From NCBI GenBank assembly GCA_014523695.1, contig JAATVS010000427.1, forward strand, positions 1 through 5,214: DNA of 5,214 bases, given 5' to 3'. The notes under the pieces are model-generated. The model was given only the letters and a program-made list of their open reading frames with translations, ran no database searches and was not told the origin of the DNA. Source of the DNA: Nitrososphaerales archaeon TH5895. GTDB lineage: Archaea > Thermoproteota > Nitrososphaeria > Nitrososphaerales > Nitrososphaeraceae. Of the stretch, positions 1 to 4,873 are shown one piece after another; the stretch's first letter is position 1; every line of letters starts with the position of its first letter. Made by a program: the position numbers and the translations under genes.

Positions 1-461
1 ATTCCAAACAAGCTTCGTAAAAAATTTCGCCTTAAATCTATGGCTCTAAGATCAAGGCGCGTGTCAATACCTACAGTTGATTTATTAGCCTGGATCGTGA
101 AAGGTGCTGCTTGCTTAGCTAACGAGAATATTCTTACCTCAGTTGGAATTATCTCTATACCGTTAGGTGATCTAGTTTGTGCTCGAACTGTCCCTCTGAC
201 CGCTAGAGACGTGTGCTCCTTTATACGTGCGAGCTGATCCAGAACCTTATCTGAACATTCACCACGTTTTGCAGTTACTTGTATTTCTCCTAGCCTGTCT
301 CTTACTACAACAAACTGAATATTGCCGTGACTCCTTGTGCTAGAGACCCATCCCATTACAGTGATCTGCGTGGTATCTAAAGTAGGTAGAATCTCCCTAG
401 AGTAATGGGTTCTTCTCCAATCACCTAATTCCTCTTCATGCAATAATTCGCTCAATTTCAA
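1..461 (-). CDS. aspS: Aspartyl-tRNA synthetase (archaeal type, probably non-discriminating), N-terminal 153 residues; runs off the left edge
   Basis: This cytoplasmic class IIb enzyme charges tRNA-Asp with aspartate, and in many archaea also tRNA-Asn for later amidation. The visible part is the OB-fold anticodon-binding domain (about residues 15-115). It contains the family signatures RTHYSREI (17-24), VMGWV (35-39), FVVVRDRLGEIQVT (50-63) and GIEIIP (101-106), then the hinge DTRLDLRAIDLRR (133-145) that leads into the catalytic domain, which lies outside the window. The start is TTG at 461. The only in-frame ATG falls inside the OB fold, and an in-frame TAA lies upstream near 504, so no earlier ATG is available. 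Residues that distinguish tRNA-Asp-specific enzymes (Trp26 and Lys85 in Thermococcus numbering) are Ser40 and Pro99 here by my hand alignment, which points to the relaxed, tRNA-Asn-accepting type. The family call is firm; the specificity call is inference. Confidence 0.93.
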   Translation of the reverse strand, partial: MKLSELLHEEELGDWRRTHYSREILPTLDTTQITVMGWVSSTRSHGNIQFVVVRDRLGEIQVTAKRGECSDKVLDQLARIKEHTSLAVRGTVRAQTRSPNGIEIIPTEVRIFSLAKQAAPFTIQANKSTVGIDTRLDLRAIDLRRNFLRSLFG

Positions 462-494
462 AACCTTGATGATGCTTAAGCTTGTATTAATGAG

Positions 495-505
495 TTTAAT
501 TTATC
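495..505 (-). promoter_or_regulatory. TATA-like box for aspS
   Basis: On the minus strand this reads GATAAATTAAA, preceded by the purine-rich GAAAA that would suit a BRE. Its centre is about 39 bp upstream of the TTG start at 461, so a start site about 25 bp downstream would give a leader of only about 14 nt. Inferred from position and composition only. Confidence 0.4.
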
Positions 506-590
506 TTTTCACGTAAAGTCTATTCGTCGACGATGTTCTGCTTCTCCTGGCGTAACAAAATACAAAAGACACGAATTTCGAAGTATGCAT

Positions 591-602
591 ATATATTTAT
601 AT
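591..602 (+). promoter_or_regulatory. TATA box for the wHTH gene at 632
   Basis: The run ATATATTTATAT is the best TATA-like element in the aspS/wHTH intergenic region (462-631). It is centred about 35 bp before the GTG start, so transcription would begin close to 620. Short palindromes sit just upstream: CGAATTTCG at 572-580 and ATGCAT at 585-590. The rest of the intergenic region holds the aspS promoter and a 10-bp palindrome at 524-533; I see no RNA gene in it. Confidence 0.5.
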
Positions 603-618
603 TCAATATCTGGTAGCT

Positions 619-625
619 GAGGTGA
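619..625 (+). promoter_or_regulatory. Shine-Dalgarno site fixing the GTG start at 632
   Basis: GAGGTGA matches seven bases of the sequence complementary to the archaeal 16S rRNA 3' end and ends six bases before the GTG codon. It is the only strong ribosome-binding site in the window and decides the non-ATG start of the wHTH gene; the other genes look leaderless or weakly led. Confidence 0.7.
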
Positions 626-631
626 AATCTG

Positions 632-1213
632 GTGTCTATCGAGTTTAGTGATCGGGGTAAGGGAGAAATTGTAGGTACTGCAGACCCGGGAACTAGCGTC
701 AACGTTACAATCTCCATAGGCGACATTCGGGTCCAGTTCAATGGTTCTGCAGATTCGGTTATATCTTCTGTGATATCATTTCTGACAAAACAAATTCCTG
801 CATTGGACCTAGCAAATAGAATTTCACTTAATTACACTATTTCCGAGCTAATACAATCATATTCAGATATCATTAAGATTACCCCCGAAGGTCCGAGGAT
901 AATTCCACTATTGGATGGAGTCGAACTTCGAAAGTTTTCAGATAAACAAATTGTTGCCCTTCAATTGGTTGCTTCCCGTATCGCAAAGGGGTTAGGCAAG
1001 ATCGAAGATGACAAATTGCGTATGTCTGACCTACAATCAGCAACTGGTTTAAAGTCGAAATCAATTAGTTCAAGATTGTCTGAATTGGTCAAGGTAGGAT
1101 ATGTTCAAAGGGATGTCGTAAGAGATGGCTCTGAATTACCAGCATACCGAATCACCACCGCAGGAATCAGCTGGCTAAATTCTATGCTTGCAAAACGGAA
1201 AAAAACCCAATGA
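632..1213 (+). CDS. Hypothetical protein with N-terminal beta-beta-alpha module and C-terminal winged-helix DNA-binding domain
   Basis: I do not recognise a named family. The protein has 193 residues and starts at GTG behind a strong Shine-Dalgarno site. Residues 22-56 form two predicted strands (VNVTISIG, IRVQFNG) and an amphipathic helix (ADSVISSVISFL). Residues 57-100 are a linker containing LNYTISELIQSYSDIIKITPEGPRI in overlapping parts (66-90). Residues 103-185 look like a winged helix: helices at about 105-122 and 131-138, a Ser/Lys-rich recognition helix GLKSKSISSRLSELVKVGY (139-157), a wing (160-172), then a final helix. The C-terminus is basic (AKRKK). There is no signal peptide or membrane segment, so it is cytoplasmic. 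A transcription factor or chromatin protein is the most reasonable reading, but its targets and ligand are unknown. It is divergent from aspS and convergent with another wHTH gene of similar layout. Confidence 0.82.
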   Translation: MSIEFSDRGKGEIVGTADPGTSVNVTISIGDIRVQFNGSADSVISSVISFLTKQIPALDLANRISLNYTISELIQSYSDIIKITPEGPRIIPLLDGVELRKFSDKQIVALQLVASRIAKGLGKIEDDKLRMSDLQSATGLKSKSISSRLSELVKVGYVQRDVVRDGSELPAYRITTAGISWLNSMLAKRKKTQ

Positions 1214-1229
1214 CTGAACTAGTCCCTCG

Positions 1230-1247
1230 CTTGTGACAAGATTTTTT
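1230..1247 (+). terminator. Hairpin plus T-tract terminator after the wHTH gene at 632-1213
   Basis: CTTG TGA CAAG (1230-1240) is a short stem with a 3-nt loop, followed after one A by six T residues (1242-1247). It begins 17 bp past the stop codon. The stem is weak, but archaeal termination relies mainly on the U-tract. It lies in the 48-bp gap between the two convergent wHTH genes. Confidence 0.45.
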
Positions 1248-1261
1248 AGTTGAGATCCTCT

Positions 1262-1765
1262 TCAAGTCGTCTTCTGTAGATAGAGATAGTTACGAGCCGT
1301 CCCATTTCGGACTATGATGCCTTCTCTAACCATATCAGTAAGTGAATGCGAAACTGCTGTTCTGTCGTAGCTGTAACCTCTTCGCATTAATTCTTCATGA
1401 ATTTCTGCTAAAAGTCGCTGAGTGACGAAGTACCCCTCTTCCCATAGTGTTTCCAAAAGTATTCTGCATGTCATACCCGTCTTATGCGGCGATTTTCTCT
1501 CCATCCTGATTACTCCTTTGCTAGAAGGAATGGTGTTTGAATCTAGCAGCATTCTGATATTTTCAAACTGATTTTGTAGTTCACCGATAGCTATTGCGTT
1601 CTTTTCATCCAATGGACTTGGATGATCGATACTGTCCAGGACGTTTTGAACAACTTCTTTGACTTTGTTTTCTGCGCATGTTATTTCGACTTCCCATCCT
1701 TTGTGTTTCAATCTGATCTTTACTTCATCTGACTGAGCAGCTAGCGGCGACGGGATATCATTCAT
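1262..1765 (-). CDS. Hypothetical winged helix-turn-helix protein, divergent from nurA-herA
   Basis: Not a named family to me. From the ATG at 1765 the protein has 167 residues. A TTG three codons upstream (1774) is possible, but it falls about where transcription should start. Residues 14-49 resemble the N-terminal module of the other wHTH protein in this window: strands VKIRLKHKG and WEVEITC, then helix NKVKEVVQNVLDSI. A linker with a predicted helix (about 53-75) follows, then a wHTH at 97-165: helix TCRILLETLWEEG (99-111), helix TQRLLAEIHEELMRRG (115-130), recognition helix RTAVSHSLTDMVREGI (135-150) and a wing ending in NYLYLQK. It is soluble and has no signal peptide. It reads away from nurA across a 110-bp promoter region, the classic position of a local regulator, so control of itself and/or nurA-herA is a reasonable but untested inference. 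Confidence 0.82.
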   Translation of the reverse strand: MNDIPSPLAAQSDEVKIRLKHKGWEVEITCAENKVKEVVQNVLDSIDHPSPLDEKNAIAIGELQNQFENIRMLLDSNTIPSSKGVIRMERKSPHKTGMTCRILLETLWEEGYFVTQRLLAEIHEELMRRGYSYDRTAVSHSLTDMVREGIIVRNGTARNYLYLQKTT

Positions 1766-1797
1766 GTTGAACAAGCAACGTTGGAAAAGTTCACACT

Positions 1798-1804
1798 GAT
1801 AAAC
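1798..1804 (-). promoter_or_regulatory. TATA-like box for the wHTH gene at 1262-1765
   Basis: GTTTATC on the minus strand is centred about 36 bp upstream of the ATG at 1765. Initiation about 25 bp downstream (near 1775) would give a leader of about 10 nt, and no Shine-Dalgarno site is visible. This is one reason for choosing the ATG over the TTG at 1774. Confidence 0.35.
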
Positions 1805-1815
1805 TTGTTCCTTTG

Positions 1816-1835
1816 CATCTTGCGCATCTTGCGCA
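1816..1835. repeat. Tandem 9-bp direct repeat in the divergent wHTH/nurA promoter region
   Basis: Two exact adjacent copies of CATCTTGCG occupy 1816-1824 and 1825-1833, followed by CA as the start of a third. The right-hand copy also creates the 8-bp palindrome TTGCGCAA (1829-1836). The repeat sits between the minus-strand TATA-like box (1798-1804) and the plus-strand one (about 1838-1847), immediately upstream of both, where a factor could act on either promoter. An operator role is inference. Confidence 0.6.
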
Positions 1836-1837
1836 AC

Positions 1838-1847
1838 ATTAATTAAC
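1838..1847 (+). promoter_or_regulatory. TATA-like box for nurA-herA
   Basis: ATTAATTAAC is the AT-rich element nearest to the right distance, centred about 33 bp before the ATG at 1876. Initiation would be near 1867, leaving a leader of about 9 nt, which fits the absence of a Shine-Dalgarno site. It makes the TTG at 1864 an unlikely start. Confidence 0.4.
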
Positions 1848-1875
1848 TTCGGCTCTTGAGATATTGTTGATCAAT

Positions 1876-2916
1876 ATGTCTGCAAATGCGCATTTAAACT
1901 CCTATCTTGAAGAGGATTGTATTTCAGAATTTGAAGACACTTTTAGAAAATCGATGAGAATGTGTTTGTCAGATCGATTGGAAGAAACCCTCAAAGGGAA
2001 AAGAATTATTTTTGATTCAAATGGACAAACAATTGTTCCACTTAGAAGGGATAGAAGTTTTGAGCCAGCAAGCGCAGCGATTCCTAGGGTTATTCATCCA
2101 AACGAGAAGATAACCTACATCACAGCAATAGATTCAAGTGTTGTTCATCTTGCGAGTACAGAGGAGGGAAGGTTGTATTGTGCAAAATCTGGAGTCGTCA
2201 TGTCTTCAGGTAGAGGAATACGACGCCATTTCAGGATAGGTCCGATACTCATTTACCTAACCGAAGGATCCTTGCGTGACTCTAAGATAGATCACAATCT
2301 GGCAAATCTATTGTTCTTTGATAGTAACATCGCTAAGCGTTTTATCAGAATTAGATTAGAGAGAGCAATTCAATTGATGCTCTCCCACCGCTTGAATAAT
2401 TCAATAATGCTAATAGATGGATCCTTAAGGCCTTCCATATTTGAGGATCACAACTGCACCATCAACAGAGTAATCGAAACGTCCACACTAGACAATAATG
2501 ATGTCATAGGTCTGTCTAAGAACACTACCATGAAGACTCTAAATCAATTTGAATATTTGCTCAAAGCAATTCCTTTTTCGGCCTGCATCGACACGGACTA
2601 TGTGATCAAGAGTCTGGCAAGAAATACTTTAGGTAAGAACGTGCTAGTGAAACTTGGCAAAAACGAAAATGAGTATGTCCTCCGAGCGGACATATGTTCT
2701 GCGAATGGCAACGAAGTGGAATCTTTAGAGAGACTAATTGGAAATGACGTAATCTTTCGTAGCTACCCCGAATCACTTAGGATTGCACATCACATTTCAA
2801 CTTTCACAAACACAGAAGTATCATCATTAAATGGATTCGTATCAAGGAGCTATGGTGTGGTAGAGATTGACCATACTGATTCTAGAAAGAACCTTTTGGG
2901 GGTTTCGTTTATTTGA
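1876..2916 (+). CDS. nurA: NurA domain 5'-3' DNA nuclease
   Basis: NurA is a dimeric, metal-dependent nuclease that works with the HerA hexamer to trim the 5' strand at double-strand breaks before recombination. The product has 346 residues from the ATG at 1876; a TTG at 1864 would add four residues but lies near the predicted transcription start. The RNase H-like NurA fold is visible through its motifs: ITAIDSS with Asp86 (metal ligand), RLERA with Glu162, LIDGSL with Asp181, the GLSKN lysine motif (212-216), and C-terminal SYPESLRIAHHISTF (296-310) with Tyr297 and His305/His306. These correspond to the Asp, Glu, Asp, Tyr, His active-site set of characterised archaeal NurA proteins, so it should be active. 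Its stop overlaps the herA start by 4 bp, showing one operon and probable translational coupling. Mre11 and Rad50, often in the same cluster, are not next to it. Confidence 0.92.
   Translation: MSANAHLNSYLEEDCISEFEDTFRKSMRMCLSDRLEETLKGKRIIFDSNGQTIVPLRRDRSFEPASAAIPRVIHPNEKITYITAIDSSVVHLASTEEGRLYCAKSGVVMSSGRGIRRHFRIGPILIYLTEGSLRDSKIDHNLANLLFFDSNIAKRFIRIRLERAIQLMLSHRLNNSIMLIDGSLRPSIFEDHNCTINRVIETSTLDNNDVIGLSKNTTMKTLNQFEYLLKAIPFSACIDTDYVIKSLARNTLGKNVLVKLGKNENEYVLRADICSANGNEVESLERLIGNDVIFRSYPESLRIAHHISTFTNTEVSSLNGFVSRSYGVVEIDHTDSRKNLLGVSFI
2898..2902 (+). promoter_or_regulatory. Possible ribosome-binding site for herA inside the nurA 3' end
   Basis: GGGGG lies 10 bp before the herA TTG and can pair with the CCUCC core of the 16S anti-Shine-Dalgarno sequence through one G-U pair. 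With the TTGA start/stop overlap (2913-2916) it suggests reinitiation by ribosomes finishing nurA. Confidence 0.35.
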
Positions 2917-4406
2917 AAATCCTTCAAAAAACAAATGATGAATTGATACTGTTGGCAGTAAAGTCAGAAATGGTCTCCAAAGGCGATTACTTTCTGATTG
3001 AGGATATTGAATTGAAAAAGAAATTAATAGTTCAAGTGTACAATGAGGAATATCTCTCGAACCAATCTATTATCGAAGACATCGTCAAGGATGAGATAGT
3101 TTGTGCAACCAGTCCCGGAATATCATATGATCCATTAGAAATAGGAATATTGTCAGGCGTAGTGCGTGACTCAAGACTTTTCAAGGCCAAAATAAGAGCT
3201 TCTTCCAGTGATACAAACGCCAATATGTCAAGTGACATTACTTGGTTACCATCGAGAGTAAATTCGAAGATTAGGCGTCTCACAATTTCCGAGCTGAATC
3301 ATATGCTTAACAGAGGTGGTGAATCTCCTATTTCGATTGGTTCAGTCGATAATAGTAAAGATCCTTTCATCATCTACGCTGAAGACCTTGATGGCAGACT
3401 AAACATAATTGCAGGTAAGAAGGAATCAGGTAAATCACATTTGTCAAAATTACTTGTCAAGTCTCTCCTTGAGCACGGAGCGTTTATCCTGGTATTTGAC
3501 TTAAATAATGAATATGCTGGATTGAGGATTAGGACTGATGGGTCAGGATCAAATGTTGATTCGAAGATCGTTTTACTTGAACCAGGAAAGAATCTGCGCT
3601 TCTCGTTAGAATATTGTGGCAAACCTTCTGTATCCTCGATGCTTAAGAATGCACTAGATATGCCTTCGACGTCGTTGCGTGAGTTCTTTAGAATATGGGA
3701 TAATCTCTACAAAAGACAGGCTCTGACATTAGAAGCATTTTCAAATGCCATTAATAATTGGAATTTCAATGATCTTGTTCGTGATGCACTAATCTCAAGG
3801 TTCCATACGGTATATAACTCAAGGCTATTTCTCAACGATGAAAAAAATGATGAATATGAAGGATTAAGATTTGAACAACTGATTTCCAATAATGTTCAGG
3901 GACTGGCAATGATCGTGAATATGGGACGTTTTACACCGACTATAAGACACATGGTCGTTGAGTTGATACTAAACAAATTGGTTGAGTTGTTGGGAAATGA
4001 TCTGATCCCTCCTATATTTCTCTTTGCAGAGGAAGCCCACCTGTATATCAAAGAGACCTACTGGGACGACATTATCACAAGAATGCGTCATTTTGGAATC
4101 TATTCCACGTTTATTACTAACCACCCGGAGGCATTGGGAGAAGGGATCTTGAGGCAAGTCGACAACATATTCTTGTTCAATTTCGTGAATGAATCAGACC
4201 TAGAAAGAATTTCTAAAATTTCCCTAGTTGACAAGGATACGATTAAGTCGATAGTTAGGACTCTTCCTCAAAGATATTCACTTTTAATCGGTAAAATGGT
4301 TCAGGAACTTCCAATAGTAGTTAAGGTTCCTCAGTTAGATATCAAAACCTATGGAGAAACTAAAAAATTCTTTAGAAAAAAAAGCCCTACCCTTTTGTCT
4401 TTCTAA
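2913..4406 (+). CDS. herA: HerA-type DNA translocase/helicase ATPase
   Basis: HerA is a hexameric FtsK/HerA-clade ATPase that moves along duplex DNA and feeds it to NurA for end resection. The product has 497 residues, near the usual HerA length. Residues 1 to about 115 should form the HAS barrel that docks NurA, though this part is poorly conserved. The ATPase core carries Walker A GKKESGKS (168-175), a DLNNEY motif (196-201) where many HerA proteins have D-x-x-G-E-Y, Walker B IFLFAEEAH with Glu373-Glu374, a sensor-like ITNHPEAL (401-408) where many have T/S-QRPS, and the C-terminal RYSLLIGKMVQELPIVVKV strand pair (454-472) that closes the family. The start is TTG, overlapping the nurA stop; the next Met is residue 20, inside the first strand region, so TTG is preferred. 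Its stop overlaps the 3' end of the convergent PII gene by 4 bp. Confidence 0.92.
   Translation: MKILQKTNDELILLAVKSEMVSKGDYFLIEDIELKKKLIVQVYNEEYLSNQSIIEDIVKDEIVCATSPGISYDPLEIGILSGVVRDSRLFKAKIRASSSDTNANMSSDITWLPSRVNSKIRRLTISELNHMLNRGGESPISIGSVDNSKDPFIIYAEDLDGRLNIIAGKKESGKSHLSKLLVKSLLEHGAFILVFDLNNEYAGLRIRTDGSGSNVDSKIVLLEPGKNLRFSLEYCGKPSVSSMLKNALDMPSTSLREFFRIWDNLYKRQALTLEAFSNAINNWNFNDLVRDALISRFHTVYNSRLFLNDEKNDEYEGLRFEQLISNNVQGLAMIVNMGRFTPTIRHMVVELILNKLVELLGNDLIPPIFLFAEEAHLYIKETYWDDIITRMRHFGIYSTFITNHPEALGEGILRQVDNIFLFNFVNESDLERISKISLVDKDTIKSIVRTLPQRYSLLIGKMVQELPIVVKVPQLDIKTYGETKKFFRKKSPTLLSF
4362..4383 (-). terminator. U-tract terminator for the PII gene, embedded in the herA 3' end
   Basis: On the minus strand, eight T residues (4383-4376) follow the GC-rich GGGTAGGGC about 20 bp after the PII stop, and six more T residues follow at 4367-4362. 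Such U-tracts are sufficient for archaeal termination. On the plus strand the same bases encode the lysine-rich KKFFRKK tail of HerA, so composition driven by that tail is an alternative explanation. Confidence 0.4.
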
Positions 4407-4750
4407 ATAACCGCCTCATCGCCACGTTGTCTTGTTCCTATATCTATCGTGTCACTTACAGGTGAGATGAATATTTTTCCATCTCCTGCTGAACCCGTAC
4501 TAACCGAGTCAAGTATAGCACTCACTACATTTTCTACTTGGGAATCAGGAACGACGGTAACGATAACGGCACGGACTGAAAATTCAGACACAAACCTACT
4601 GGTTCCTCTTCCGCTTTCAACGATGGGCTTTTCACCCTTACCTCTACCTTTTGCCTCGAGGATGGTACATCCGCCTATACCTGCCTTCTTGAAGGCTTCA
4701 CTTATTGAGCTAATCTTTTCATTAGGTATAATTGCTTCAATCCGCTTCAT
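4403..4750 (-). CDS. P-II family (GlnB/GlnK-like) nitrogen regulatory protein with divergent T-loop
   Basis: PII proteins are cytoplasmic trimers that sense ATP/ADP and 2-oxoglutarate and regulate ammonium transport and assimilation. The 115-residue length and fold markers fit: MKRIEAIIPNEKI at the N-terminus, the VTVVPDSQVENVVSAIL strand-helix (64-80) and the B-loop STGSAGDGKIF (84-94) with Lys92 equal to Escherichia coli Lys90. The T-loop (about 35-57) is glycine/lysine-rich, GRGKGEKP, and two residues longer than in E. coli. It lacks the uridylylated Tyr51 (Arg or Phe here), Gln39 aligns with Gly39, and the C-loop arginines 101 and 103 align with Asp103 and Gly105. Ligand binding may therefore differ from classic PII. 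The ATG at 4750 is the natural start and has no Shine-Dalgarno site. It is not linked to amtB here, so glnB and glnK cannot be told apart; it follows hemD on the same strand but behind its own promoter. Confidence 0.9.
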   Translation of the reverse strand: MKRIEAIIPNEKISSISEAFKKAGIGGCTILEAKGRGKGEKPIVESGRGTSRFVSEFSVRAVIVTVVPDSQVENVVSAILDSVSTGSAGDGKIFISPVSDTIDIGTRQRGDEAVI

Positions 4751-4773
4751 AGGCTCGTATATATTAGCTCACG

Positions 4774-4797
4774 ATATAAGGTTTTCAAAATATATTT
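4774..4797 (-). promoter_or_regulatory. Promoter region of the PII gene with two candidate TATA boxes
   Basis: Minus-strand AAATATATTTT (4797-4787) would give a leader of about 16 nt. Minus-strand CTTATATC (4780-4773) is centred about 26 bp before the ATG and would give a leaderless transcript. The sequence does not decide between them. The whole gap 4751-4873 is AT-rich and holds no gene. Confidence 0.4.
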
Positions 4798-4846
4798 GTG
4801 ATATAATAAAAAAAAGTAAAATTTGATAAAACGTGAAAATATCACA
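4797..4846. repeat. 8-bp inverted repeat flanking a poly-A/T tract
   Basis: TGTGATAT (4797-4804) and ATATCACA (4839-4846) are perfect inverted arms separated by 34 bp that contain the A8 run. They sit between the end of hemD and the PII promoter. They may form a long terminator stem for hemD or bind a regulator; AT-rich sequence makes chance possible. Confidence 0.4.
4808..4835 (-). terminator. T-rich terminator downstream of hemD
   Basis: After the hemD stop the minus strand becomes T-rich (CGTTTTATC, AAATTTTAC) and ends in eight T residues (4815-4808), about 60 bp past the stop. A small hairpin, CACA TTTC TGTG on that strand (4854-4843), precedes it. This separates hemD transcription from the PII promoter just beyond. 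Confidence 0.4.
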
Positions 4847-4873
4847 GAAATGTGCCATATCATACTGAATGCC

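Noticed and set aside
40..237. Plus-strand 65-residue open frame in the left 240 bp
   Set aside because: It lies wholly antisense to the aspS coding sequence, whose conserved OB-fold and hinge motifs fix the minus-strand frame.
466..481. TGATGA resembling a C box of an archaeal C/D box guide RNA
   Set aside because: No CTGA D box or second C'/D' pair at suitable spacing, and it overlaps the aspS leader.
520..741. Minus-strand 73-residue open frame across the aspS/wHTH intergenic region
   Set aside because: It overlaps the strong Shine-Dalgarno site and the start of the plus-strand wHTH gene, and the peptide resembles no family.
1864..1875. TTG at 1864 as the nurA start
   Set aside because: It adds only four residues, coincides with the predicted transcription start from the TATA-like box at 1838-1847, and has no ribosome-binding site; ATG at 1876 is better.
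3032..4157. Several minus-strand open frames of 60-83 residues inside herA
   Set aside because: All are antisense to the HerA ATPase frame with its Walker motifs, and none has a promoter or recognisable product.
1876..4406. HerA as part of an anti-phage defence system (SIR2- or nuclease-HerA type)
   Set aside because: The partner is a canonical NurA with intact active-site residues and there is no defence or mobile gene around it; the housekeeping resection operon explains it better.
4449..4826. Plus-strand 125-residue open frame
   Set aside because: Antisense to the PII gene, whose B-loop and N-terminal motifs are unmistakable; the tail runs into AT-rich non-coding DNA.
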